A stretch of 64,000 nucleotides of DNA from Streptomyces plumbidurans. Lineage in GTDB: Bacteria > Actinomycetota > Actinomycetes > Streptomycetales > Streptomycetaceae. Position 1 is the first letter of the stretch; every line of letters starts with the position of its first letter. The notes under the pieces are model-generated. The model was not told the DNA's origin, did not search any database, and worked only from the letters and a program-made list of their open reading frames with translations. This document shows, piece after piece, positions 25,570 to 33,521 of the stretch. The position numbers and the translations under genes were made by a program. The stretch lies in contig NZ_JAFJSY010000016.1 of assembly GCF_019857225.1 (NCBI RefSeq), positions 1 through 64,000 on the forward strand, given 5' to 3'.

Positions 25570-26515
25570 GGAACACCCACTTCTTGCGCATCTGCCACTG
25601 GATGACGGTCAGAACGAGCACGATCAGGAACAACAGGACCGAGAGCGTCGCGCCGTAGCCGAAGTGGTGGAAGGTGAACGCCTGTTGGTAGAGGTAGTAG
25701 ACGAGCACGGTGGTGGAGCCGGACGGGCCGCCCTGGGTGAGGACGGCGATCTGCGCGAATACCTGGAGCGAGCCGACGACCGTGATGATCGAGGTGAGCA
25801 GGATCGTGGGGCTGATCAGCGGCACCGTGATCCGCCAGAACTGCCGCCACCGCCCCGCGCCGTCCACGGTCGCCGCCTCGTACAGCTCGCGCGGCACGCC
25901 CTGCAGGGCGGCCAGGAACAGCACCATGTTCAGGCCGACGTTCTTGAAGCACTGCACGACGACGGCCGACAGCATCGAAGTGCCCTCGCTGCGCAGCCAG
26001 TTGGGGCCGTGGACGCCGATCAGGTCGAGGCCGGCGTTGATGCCGCCGTTCTTCTGCAGCAGGAAGCCCCACACGATGGTCCAGGCGACGAGCGAGACGA
26101 CGACCGGTGAGAAGAACAGGGTGCGGAAGACGACACTGCCGCGCAGCTTCTGGTTGAGGAGCACCGCCAGGGCCAGCGCGAGCGAGAGGTTGAGGACCAC
26201 CAGGCCCACGGAGAAGTAGGCGGTGGCCCGCAGCACGCCCGGCAGCTTCGGGTCGTCGAGCAGCTTGTGGTAGTTGTCCGTGCCCACGGAGTGGAAGGTG
26301 CCCGCGAGCACGTTCCACTCGTGGAAGCTGTACCAGACCACCAGGCCGAGCGGGATCAGCACGAAGACGACGGTGCCGATCAGTTGCGGGGCGATGAACA
26401 GGTAGCCGGCCAGTTGGTCCCGGCGCCGGGAGGTCCAGAACGGCTGTGCGGCGCGGGTGCCGTCTTCCGGCGGACCGGTGGCGGCCGTGGAGCGGGGTCG
26501 GTCGAGGGTCTTCAT
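25559..26515 (-). CDS. Sugar ABC transporter permease (first permease, MalF-like)
   Basis: The 318-residue protein has a 30-residue cytoplasmic N-terminus and six membrane segments, starting with LAGYLFIAPQLIGTVVFVLI. The EAA loop is ELYEAATVDGAGRWRQFWRI. It is the partner permease of the next gene, which it overlaps, and starts 8 bases after the binding-protein stop. Substrate specificity comes from the binding protein and cannot be read here; the locus context suggests a di- or oligosaccharide. Confidence 0.93.
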   Translation of the reverse strand: MKTLDRPRSTAATGPPEDGTRAAQPFWTSRRRDQLAGYLFIAPQLIGTVVFVLIPLGLVVWYSFHEWNVLAGTFHSVGTDNYHKLLDDPKLPGVLRATAYFSVGLVVLNLSLALALAVLLNQKLRGSVVFRTLFFSPVVVSLVAWTIVWGFLLQKNGGINAGLDLIGVHGPNWLRSEGTSMLSAVVVQCFKNVGLNMVLFLAALQGVPRELYEAATVDGAGRWRQFWRITVPLISPTILLTSIITVVGSLQVFAQIAVLTQGGPSGSTTVLVYYLYQQAFTFHHFGYGATLSVLLFLIVLVLTVIQWQMRKKWVFHES

Positions 26516-26522
26516 CGCGCCG

Positions 26523-27788
26523 TCACTGCTCCAGCTGCGGCTTGATGGAGTTGCAGACTCCCGTCAGGACCTTCTGTACGTCGGCGTTCGGCTTCCACAG
26601 GGCGTCGAGACCGGAGCGCACGGCCGCGTAGATCTCGGCCTGGCCGATGTGGACGGGCTTGACCTTGCCGTTCTTGATGCCGTCGATGACGACGTCGGCG
26701 AGTTGCTTCTCGCTGAGCTTGGCGTTGCTCTTGGCGAGCGTGGCCGCGTTCAGTTGGGAGGAGCGGGCCTGCGGGAAGTAGGCACCGAGCTTCGCCGAGT
26801 TCTCCTTGTTGGTCATGAACGCCTGGAAGCCGGCCGCTGCGTCGGCGTGCTTGCTCTTGGCGAGCACCGCGATCCCGGCCTGGCCGATCACGGCGTACTT
26901 GCCCTCGGGTCCTTCGGGCAGCGGGACGAAGTCCCACTTGAACTTGTCGGTGAGGAGGGAGGCCCGGCTCATCTGGGTGACGGTCATGGCGGATTCACCG
27001 GCGAAGAAGTCGGCAGTCGTGCCCGGGGCGAGCATCGCCTCGTCGTCGAAGATCGCCTTGTGCAGGCTGGTCATCGCCGCGACCATCTGCGGCTTGTCGA
27101 AGCCGCAGGTCTTTCCGTCGGCGGACCAGGCCTGAGCGCCCCAACCGTCCCAGTAAGTGGCGAGGTTGTCCCACGCCTTGTAGTCGAAGTCGCGGATCAC
27201 CATGCCCGTCTTCCCGGTCTTGGTGTGGACGGCGGCCCCGATCCTGTCGACCTCGTCCCAGTTCCACTTGCCCTGCTTGATCAGCTCGGCGGGGCTGGGC
27301 TGTCCGGCCTTCTTCAGCATGTCCAGATTGACGAAGACGCCGAACGGCGAGGTGGAGAAGGGGTAGGCGTAGAGCTTGCCGTCCTGCTGCCAGATCTTCT
27401 TGGCGGCGGGGAGTACGTCGGGGTCGTCCTTGACCTCTTTCAGGGCGCCCGAGGAGACGAAGTCGAGGGCGGAGTTCTCGAAGATCCACGCCAGGTCGGG
27501 GGCCTTGCCGCCGGCCATCTGGGTGGTGAGGGTCTCGGTGTAGTTCTCCACCGGCAGGACGTCGAACTTGATCGACTTCACCTCGGGGTGCGTCTTGCGG
27601 TACGTGTCGGCGATGCCGTTGAGGAGCTTGAGATGTTCCGGGGCGCCCGACCAGACCGTCATCCGCAGGGTCACGGGCCCGTCGTCGGAACCACTGCCGT
27701 CACCGCCGCCGCAGGCGGTCAGGGCGAGAAGTCCGGTGGCTGCCAGGGCGGCGAACTTCCTTGTGCGCTGCTGTCGTTGGGTGTTCAT
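26523..27788 (-). CDS. Carbohydrate ABC transporter substrate-binding lipoprotein
   Basis: The 421-residue lipoprotein has a basic n-region, a hydrophobic core and the lipobox ALTAC with Cys26, followed by a Gly/Ser/Asp linker. The mature part is a family 1 extracellular solute-binding protein: VTLRMTVWSGAPEHLKLLNG at the first strand, TTQMAGGKAPDLAWIFEN, and PFSTSPFGVFVNLDMLKKAG. It should capture a sugar outside the cell and deliver it to the two permeases just downstream. It lies 17 bases after the FAD oxidoreductase stop, with GGAGAG ahead of its ATG. Confidence 0.93.
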   Translation of the reverse strand: MNTQRQQRTRKFAALAATGLLALTACGGGDGSGSDDGPVTLRMTVWSGAPEHLKLLNGIADTYRKTHPEVKSIKFDVLPVENYTETLTTQMAGGKAPDLAWIFENSALDFVSSGALKEVKDDPDVLPAAKKIWQQDGKLYAYPFSTSPFGVFVNLDMLKKAGQPSPAELIKQGKWNWDEVDRIGAAVHTKTGKTGMVIRDFDYKAWDNLATYWDGWGAQAWSADGKTCGFDKPQMVAAMTSLHKAIFDDEAMLAPGTTADFFAGESAMTVTQMSRASLLTDKFKWDFVPLPEGPEGKYAVIGQAGIAVLAKSKHADAAAGFQAFMTNKENSAKLGAYFPQARSSQLNAATLAKSNAKLSEKQLADVVIDGIKNGKVKPVHIGQAEIYAAVRSGLDALWKPNADVQKVLTGVCNSIKPQLEQ

Positions 27789-27805
27789 GCGGGTGTCTCT
27801 CCTGG

Positions 27806-29401
27806 TCAGTAGCCACTGATGTCGGGCCAGCGCAGTTCGACGCCGTGGGCGCGGAGCAGGTGCTGGAACGTCTCGAGCCGGTCAGGGGTGTTGCGTACGC
27901 CGCGGGGGGTGAGGTTGTGCTCGACGCAGTGGGCCGCGAGCAGTCCGGCGACCTCGCCGATGTTCCACTCGACGGGGTGCAGCCGGTAGCAGCCGTTGGT
28001 GATGTGGGTGGTGCCGAGGTTCTTGCCGGCGGGCAGCAGGTTCTCCATCCGGGCCGGTATCAGCGCGCCGAGCGGTATCTCGAACGGGCTGGAGGGGACG
28101 TCGATGTAGGTGTCGCCGCCGGTGGAGGGGTGCAGGTCGAGGCGGTACATGCCGATGCCGACCGAGTCCGGGTAGTTCACGGCGCCCTTGCCGCCGCGCA
28201 CATCGAGGGAGAGGTCCTGTTCGACGACGGTGTACTCGGCGCGGATCCGGCGGGACTCGCGGATGTACGGCGCCTGGGCGAGGCCGTCCGCTGCCCCGGT
28301 GATGTCGCCGCGCAGCCGCAGACCGGGGAAGCCCGTGCCGCCGTCGGCGCGCGGGGCCTCGGTCTGCATCCAGTACAGGAGGGAGTACGACAGCTCCTTC
28401 GCGGCGGCCAGATGTTCCTGGGCGTCGGGGACGTCGATGACCGGGCCCTCCCAGTAGTCGATCATCGGCCAGTTGACGAGGGTGATGTCGCTCGCGTACG
28501 CGCCGGGGACGAAGTTGTCGCGGGCGGCGATGCGCCGGAAGGTCCACAGGTTCATGTCGCCGCCGCTGACCCGCTGGTCGGCGACGACGTCGGCGGGGTC
28601 GTCGCCGGGGTTCGGAGTGAAGCCACGTTCGACGACTTCCAGGGTGCGCGGGTGCGGGGCCGACCAGGACAGCAGCGGGGCGCCCCAGAAGGAGGGCCGG
28701 TAGGAGCGCCAGAAGTCATAGGAGGCGGGGCGGTCGATGGTGTGGTCGCCGTCGACGTGGTCGAGGGCGAAGCAGTAGGAGACGGCCTGCATGTTCAGCG
28801 GCTGTGCGGTCTCCGGGGCGGAGGGCTCGCCGGTGTCGCTCTGCGCCTCGAAGCCGGTGACGTACTCGGTGCCGGTCAGCGGCAGCAACTCGCCGGTCTC
28901 GGTGGCGTCGAGGACGTAGGCGGCGGTGGCGGTGATCCGCTCGCCGCTGTCCCGGTGGGCGAGGGTCACGGCGGTCACCCGGTCGCCGTCCGTGGCCGCG
29001 GCCACGGGGCGATAGGGCTGCAGGACGGTGAGGCGGCCGCTGCCGCGGTAGGGGGCGAGCATCGCGTCGATGACGGCGACGCCCACGCGCGGCTCGTGGC
29101 AGAGCCGGCTCACCCAGCCCGCGCCGGGGTTGAGCTCGCGGCGGGCGCGGGCCTGACTGGTCAGCGGGTAGTGGCGCCGGTAGTAGTCGCGGATGCCGTC
29201 GCGCAGCGCCCGGTAGGAGGCGGTGGCGCCGAACTGCTCGATCCAGGTGTGCTCGTCCGGCGGCACGGCCTGGCTGGTGAGCTGACCGCCCAGCCAGTCG
29301 TACTCCTCCGTGAGGATCACACTCCGGCCGGCGCGCAGCGCACCGAGCGCTGCCGCGACACCGCCGGTGCCGCCGCCGACCACGAGGACGTCCGCGTGCA
29401 T
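27806..29401 (-). CDS. FAD-dependent oxidoreductase (FAD_oxidored, PF12831-like)
   Basis: The 531-residue protein has an N-terminal dinucleotide-binding motif VLVVGGGTGGVAAALGALRA (residues 5-24) and no signal peptide, so it is cytoplasmic. The family signature ATETGELLPLTGTEYVTGFE and the C-terminal LLPAGKNLGTTHITNGCYRLHPVEWNIGE match the FAD_oxidored group often found in polysaccharide-utilisation loci. Its substrate is probably a sugar or sugar acid brought in by the adjacent ABC importer, oxidised via FAD. AAGGAG precedes ATG 29401. It sits 87 bases after lacI and just before the binding-protein gene. Confidence 0.88.
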   Translation of the reverse strand: MHADVLVVGGGTGGVAAALGALRAGRSVILTEEYDWLGGQLTSQAVPPDEHTWIEQFGATASYRALRDGIRDYYRRHYPLTSQARARRELNPGAGWVSRLCHEPRVGVAVIDAMLAPYRGSGRLTVLQPYRPVAAATDGDRVTAVTLAHRDSGERITATAAYVLDATETGELLPLTGTEYVTGFEAQSDTGEPSAPETAQPLNMQAVSYCFALDHVDGDHTIDRPASYDFWRSYRPSFWGAPLLSWSAPHPRTLEVVERGFTPNPGDDPADVVADQRVSGGDMNLWTFRRIAARDNFVPGAYASDITLVNWPMIDYWEGPVIDVPDAQEHLAAAKELSYSLLYWMQTEAPRADGGTGFPGLRLRGDITGAADGLAQAPYIRESRRIRAEYTVVEQDLSLDVRGGKGAVNYPDSVGIGMYRLDLHPSTGGDTYIDVPSSPFEIPLGALIPARMENLLPAGKNLGTTHITNGCYRLHPVEWNIGEVAGLLAAHCVEHNLTPRGVRNTPDRLETFQHLLRAHGVELRWPDISGY

Positions 29402-29488
29402 GGGTCTCCTTGCTGAAAGGGGGCTCTACTTGAGGGGGCTTTTCCAACAACTTGGTTTGTCTGTAAGGGCGTTGGGCTGATTGGCGCA

Positions 29489-30514
29489 TCAGGCGGCCGG
29501 CGGCCCGAGGGTCTCCCCCTGGGTCAGCTCGCAGTCGAGCAGCCGCTGGGTGACGGACGTCTGTCCGTGCAGTACGTCGACCAGCAGCTCCACCGCCTGC
29601 TGCCCCATCTGCGGCCGGGGGATGTGGAATCCGGTGAAGTCCAGGGAGGAATGGACGGGGATGGTCGGATCGCCCAGGGTGACCATCGACAGGTCGCGCG
29701 GGACCGAAAGGCCTTGTGCCGCCGCGGCCCGCGCCAGGGCCACCGCCTCGGCCTCCACCTCCGCGAACACCGCGGTGACCCCTGCCTCCAGGAGCCGGGC
29801 CAGCCGCTCGGCCGGGTCCGGTGCGTCGGCGGAGAGGAACGGCGCATCGGCCCCGGCCGCCCGGCGGAAGCCCGTCAGGCGGTCCGCGGAGGACTCCGCC
29901 CCCGTGCCGGGTCCCACGAAGGCGAAGCGCCGATGGCCCAACGAACGGGCCCGTTCCACGAGTTGGGCGGTCGCGTTCACATAGTCGGCGCCGACGTACG
30001 GCACGGGCCGGCCGTCGGCGTCGTCGCGGCGGCCCACGCACACGAACGGGTAGTCCTCCGCCACCAGCCTGCTGAGCTCGGCCGACGGGATCTCGCGTCC
30101 CAGCAGGACACAGCCGTCGGCGACGCGCAGCCGGTTGTCCTCGTGAAAGATCCGCCGCTGACCGTCGCGCACGGGCGCCGAGGTGAACAGCAGCAGATCG
30201 CAGCCGCTGCGCTCCGCGCTCTCCTCGATCCCGCGCAGGAAGGGGTGGTAGAAGTCGGCGCTGGTGCTGGGGAAGACCGGCTCGTAGGTGAACACGCCGA
30301 GGATCTGGTTGAGTTGATTGAGCATCCGGCGGGCCAGCGGATCCGCCGCGTACCCGGTCTCCCGGATCACCTGCAGAACCCGGTCCCGGGTCTCGGGGGC
30401 GATCCGCGCACCGGCCTCGCCCCGGTTGTTGAGCACCAGCGAGACCGTGGTCTGGCTGACGCCCGCAAGCCGGGCGATGTCACGCTGCGTGAGCCTTCCG
30501 GGAGCCTGGCTCAT
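29489..30514 (-). CDS. LacI family regulator of the sugar-uptake locus
   Basis: From ATG 30514 the protein has 341 residues. The N-terminal LacI helix-turn-helix is RLTQRDIARLAGVSQTTVSL, followed by the hinge helix. The periplasmic-binding-protein-like effector domain runs from about residue 65 to the end (IDFTGFHIPRPQMGQQAVEL near the C-terminus). Promoter and operator analysis at 30538-30644 supports autoregulation and control of the divergent gene at 30780. As first gene of a five-gene minus-strand array it probably represses sugar uptake until a sugar effector binds. Confidence 0.92.
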   Translation of the reverse strand: MSQAPGRLTQRDIARLAGVSQTTVSLVLNNRGEAGARIAPETRDRVLQVIRETGYAADPLARRMLNQLNQILGVFTYEPVFPSTSADFYHPFLRGIEESAERSGCDLLLFTSAPVRDGQRRIFHEDNRLRVADGCVLLGREIPSAELSRLVAEDYPFVCVGRRDDADGRPVPYVGADYVNATAQLVERARSLGHRRFAFVGPGTGAESSADRLTGFRRAAGADAPFLSADAPDPAERLARLLEAGVTAVFAEVEAEAVALARAAAAQGLSVPRDLSMVTLGDPTIPVHSSLDFTGFHIPRPQMGQQAVELLVDVLHGQTSVTQRLLDCELTQGETLGPPAA

Positions 30515-30537
30515 GAGTGATCGCCCCTCATCGACGG

Positions 30538-30554
30538 TGCTAATACGCATTGCT
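30538..30554. promoter_or_regulatory. LacI operator A of the sugar locus
   Basis: TGCTAATACGCATTGCT matches the complement of operator B (TGCTAATGCGAATTACT) at 14 of 17 positions, giving the shared motif TGCTAATNCGNATTRCT. It lies 24-40 bases upstream of the lacI ATG, just downstream of the lacI promoter (-10 at 30569-30574), where a bound repressor would block initiation. Confidence 0.7.
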
Positions 30555-30568
30555 GGTCGGGTGAACGG

Positions 30569-30598
30569 ACCGTAGAGCGCGCGGCGCGAGCCCGTCAA
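30569..30598 (-). promoter_or_regulatory. Predicted lacI promoter
   Basis: On the minus strand TTGACG (30598-30593) and TACGGT (30574-30569) are separated by 18 bases, a plausible housekeeping-type promoter. Operator A lies directly downstream. This is a pattern match only. Confidence 0.55.
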
Positions 30599-30627
30599 GA
30601 GGTTCGACCGCGACAACAAATCCCAGT

Positions 30628-30644
30628 AGTAATTCGCATTAGCA
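30628..30644. promoter_or_regulatory. LacI operator B of the sugar locus
   Basis: The plus-strand sequence AGTAATTCGCATTAGCA is the second copy of the 17-bp motif, centred 90 bases from operator A. A TTGACG (30647-30652), a possible -35 for the gene at 30780, starts 2 bases downstream, but its -10 partner is weak. The two copies could support repressor looping. Confidence 0.65.
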
Positions 30645-30779
30645 GCTTGACGAGGGCTCCCGATGAGGCGAATGTGGCCGATCGAGTCGGCGGGATGCCG
30701 CGTCCGGTCACGCACCGTCGACGGTCATCTCCCGTGCCCCGACTCACCGTTGACTCATTCATCGCCCAGGAGTCGCCTC

Positions 30780-32654
30780 GTGAAGTACCAAACTTCCCTC
30801 TCGCGCCGCGCCCTGCTGACCGCCGCCGGGGCCGCGGGCCTCGCGGTCGCCCTGCCCGCACCCCGTGCCCTGGCGACGGGCAGCCTCCCCAACCTGGCGC
30901 CGCTGCCCGCAGGCGCACCCCACCGGCGTGACTTCGCCGCCGAGGAACAGCGCTTCGCGCCCTATCTCGTGAGCCTCGCCCCGATGGTCAACGACATCGA
31001 GGGCAGCGACTCCGCGACCTTCGGTTTCATGGGCGGCGGATGGTGGCGTACGCCGTCGGCGCCGTACAACGCCCGGGTGCAGGAGCACGTCTACACGCTG
31101 GCCTGGTTCCTCACCAACGCCCGCTCCTGGAACCCGTATGCGTCGGACGCGGCGCTGCTCGCGGGCCTGGACGCGGCGCTCGGCCACTATCTGGGCCTCC
31201 AGCACTCCGACGGCTCGTGGTCGGAGTACAGCGCCGGCGAACACTCCCTGCCCGCCACCGGCTTCGCACTCGGCTACCTCAGCAAGACCCATGTCCTGCT
31301 CAAGCGGGCGAACCTGCTGCCCGCCCGGCGCACCCAGATCGCCCAGGCCCTGCACGCCGCGATGACCTGGCTGCTCGACCCGTCCAACGACGGTGTGTGG
31401 CAGACCCCGATCCACTTCGCGAACCAAGTCACCGCGGGACTCGCCGGATCGGCGCTGGCGCTGAAGACCAATCCCGACGCGAACCTGAGCGCCCAGCTGA
31501 ACAGCGCCTTCGCCCGTCTGGCGGACACCGGGCAGAGTCCGGCCGGCTTCTTCTACGAGAAGGGCGGCATGGACATGAACTACAACTTCGAGGTGATGCT
31601 GCCCGAACTGGCCGACGCCTGGCGCCAGTCGGGCAACAGCCACCTGGTGACCATGGCCGGGAAGTACACGGACTGGCTCGGCTACAACCTGCTCCGCGAG
31701 CCCGACGGCGCCGGCTGGTTCAGCAACATCGCACCCTCCACGCGGACCAGCACCCTCGCCTACGCCGACACCCGCCCCGACCCCGAACGCACGGCGCTCA
31801 ACGCCCAGTTCGTCCCCGAGATACCGGCTCTGGGCGCGTTCCTGTCCGCGCGCGAGGACATGGCCGCCGCCCGCGCCGCCTGGGCCGCGGGCACCTCGCC
31901 CGTGCCGGGCCTGGTCAAGCAGGACACCTCCCCGCGCATCCTCAGCCACGCCATCTACGGCGAGCGCTACCCGACCAGGCAGGCGAAGAGCGCGGCCGTC
32001 GCTGCCGTGCCGTACATCGCCTCGAAGAACTTCACCGAGCACCGCACCGATCACGGCCAGGACTTCCTCTACGTCCGCCGCCCCAACGTCTATCTGGGCG
32101 CCTACCTCGGCGCCAGGCCAACCACCCTTGCCCGCACGGGACTTGCCTTCCTCTGGCACCCGGTGGCGGGCACAATCGTCCAGTCCCTGAACAACAACGA
32201 CTACGGCGTGTGGTCCACCGTGCTGCCCGGTCAGAAACCGGACTCCGACGGCCCGCAGACCGGTGAGTTCTTCGGCGGCAAGCCCTACGCCTTCCGCTTC
32301 TCCACCCCGACCGGATCGGTCGTCACGGACGTGCGAGTCGGCAACGGCCTGGTGGAGCGTTCGGTGCGGGCCACCTCGTCCGCGACGGAGACCATGCCGC
32401 TGATCCTCAAGGAGTCCGACCGGGTCGTCTTCTCCGACGGCACCACCGTGCCCTGGGGCGGCTCGGCCTCGGCCACCGCGACCGGCATCGACCTGCACCG
32501 CGGCCCGGGCGTCGTACACATCCGCTGGGGCACGCCCCACCCGGCCACCGTCGCGGCCGCCTCGGTCACCTACCTCGGCGGGACCCGACGCATGCACATC
32601 CTGAAGGTCCCGCACGCCGGCACGATCGACGTGTCCATCAGACTCGCCTACTGA
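30780..32654 (+). CDS. Tat-exported protein of unknown function, possible glycan-active enzyme
   Basis: From GTG 30780 (AGGAG 7 bases upstream) the protein has 624 residues. A Tat signal, SRRALLTAAGAAGLAVALPAP, sits at residues 8-28. The first two thirds are helical with repeated aromatic and acidic motifs (YTLAWFLTNARSWNPYAS, LGLQHSDGSWSEYSAGEHS, FYEKGGMDMNYNFEVMLPEL), suggesting an alpha/alpha toroid as in many polysaccharide lyases and hydrolases. The end is beta-rich. It is divergent from lacI and shares its operators, so it may generate the sugar that the ABC system imports. I cannot assign a known family. Confidence 0.8.
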   Translation: MKYQTSLSRRALLTAAGAAGLAVALPAPRALATGSLPNLAPLPAGAPHRRDFAAEEQRFAPYLVSLAPMVNDIEGSDSATFGFMGGGWWRTPSAPYNARVQEHVYTLAWFLTNARSWNPYASDAALLAGLDAALGHYLGLQHSDGSWSEYSAGEHSLPATGFALGYLSKTHVLLKRANLLPARRTQIAQALHAAMTWLLDPSNDGVWQTPIHFANQVTAGLAGSALALKTNPDANLSAQLNSAFARLADTGQSPAGFFYEKGGMDMNYNFEVMLPELADAWRQSGNSHLVTMAGKYTDWLGYNLLREPDGAGWFSNIAPSTRTSTLAYADTRPDPERTALNAQFVPEIPALGAFLSAREDMAAARAAWAAGTSPVPGLVKQDTSPRILSHAIYGERYPTRQAKSAAVAAVPYIASKNFTEHRTDHGQDFLYVRRPNVYLGAYLGARPTTLARTGLAFLWHPVAGTIVQSLNNNDYGVWSTVLPGQKPDSDGPQTGEFFGGKPYAFRFSTPTGSVVTDVRVGNGLVERSVRATSSATETMPLILKESDRVVFSDGTTVPWGGSASATATGIDLHRGPGVVHIRWGTPHPATVAAASVTYLGGTRRMHILKVPHAGTIDVSIRLAY

Positions 32655-32704
32655 CGGCCGCCCCGCTTCGGCACGACCACCTCTTCGCCGCATAGAGTTG
32701 GCCG

Positions 32705-33205
32705 ATGCCTGAGCTGACGCAGCTGAATGCCGGCCATGAGGCGGCGGTCCTCGCCTTCGAGCTGGCCAATCGTGCCTACTTCGCCGCTTCGATCTTCGAC
32801 CGCGGCGACGAGTACTTCGACCGGTTCTCCGACGGGTTCAGCGCCCTGCTGGCCGAGCAGCAGTCCGGCACATGCGTCTTCCACGTGCTCGTCGACGAGG
32901 ACGGCTCGGTTCTGGGCCGCTTCAACCTGTACGACCTCAAGGACGGATCGGCCGACCTCGGCTACCGGGTCGCGCAGCACGCTGCCGGTCGCGGAGTGGC
33001 GACCGAGACCGTACGCGAGCTGTGCCGGCTGGCGGCCGAACGGTACGGGCTGCACACCCTCAGGGCGGCCTGCGCCCTGGCCAACACCGCGTCCCAGAGG
33101 GTGCTGCTCAAGGCCGGTTTCGTCCCGGTCGGCCCGGCCGATCCGTCCGACCTCAGCGGCAAGCCGGGCACCTGGTATCAGCTGGACCTGGCGGCCCGAC
33201 GGTAG
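32705..33205 (+). CDS. GNAT family N-acetyltransferase
   Basis: The 166-residue protein has the GNAT order: N-terminal PELTQLNAGHEAAVLAFE, the central strand GSVLGRFNLYDLKDGSADLG, the acetyl-CoA loop VAQHAAGRGVATETV, and AACALANTASQRVLLKAGF with the final beta strand GTWYQLDL. It resembles the RimJ/RimL subgroup that acetylates amines or protein N-termini; the substrate is unknown. Its last 28 bases overlap the tail of the small minus-strand gene ending at 33178. Confidence 0.88.
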   Translation: MPELTQLNAGHEAAVLAFELANRAYFAASIFDRGDEYFDRFSDGFSALLAEQQSGTCVFHVLVDEDGSVLGRFNLYDLKDGSADLGYRVAQHAAGRGVATETVRELCRLAAERYGLHTLRAACALANTASQRVLLKAGFVPVGPADPSDLSGKPGTWYQLDLAARR

Positions 33206-33423
33206 ATCCGACACGAACTGCCGTTTCTACGGGGCTTGTTGTCACGGTCGTAGCGGACGATCCGGAACGAGGCGAGCAGTGCCTGCACGCTCGTCGGCCC
33301 GGCGTCCTCGGTGCGCAGCGGAAGGTGCTCCGCGACGAGGACGTACGGGCAGGGGTCGGTCGGGTCGCCGCCGACGGTTGTGCGGACACCGTCGGCGGCA
33401 CCGCCCACGAGCTCGATCTCCAT
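33178..33423 (-). CDS. Small hypothetical protein
   Basis: The frame encodes 81 residues from ATG 33423. The start MEIELVGGAADGVRTTVGGD and a central PCPYVLVAEHLPLRTEDAG resemble short actinomycete and phage-associated proteins of unknown role that begin MxIELVGGPADG. The C-terminal 25 residues are basic and low in pattern and overlap the GNAT gene end, so the true 3' end may be degraded or frameshifted. The ribosome site is weak. It lies downstream of rph on the same strand. Confidence 0.45.
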   Translation of the reverse strand: MEIELVGGAADGVRTTVGGDPTDPCPYVLVAEHLPLRTEDAGPTSVQALLASFRIVRYDRDNKPRRNGSSCRIYRRAARSS

Positions 33424-33521
33424 GCGGATCGTCTGCCCCGTCACGCGCCCTTCACATCCGCGGCACGCCGTGGTTCTCGGACGCGCGCACGGTGGGCCCG
33501 CATCGGGATGCATCGCAATGG

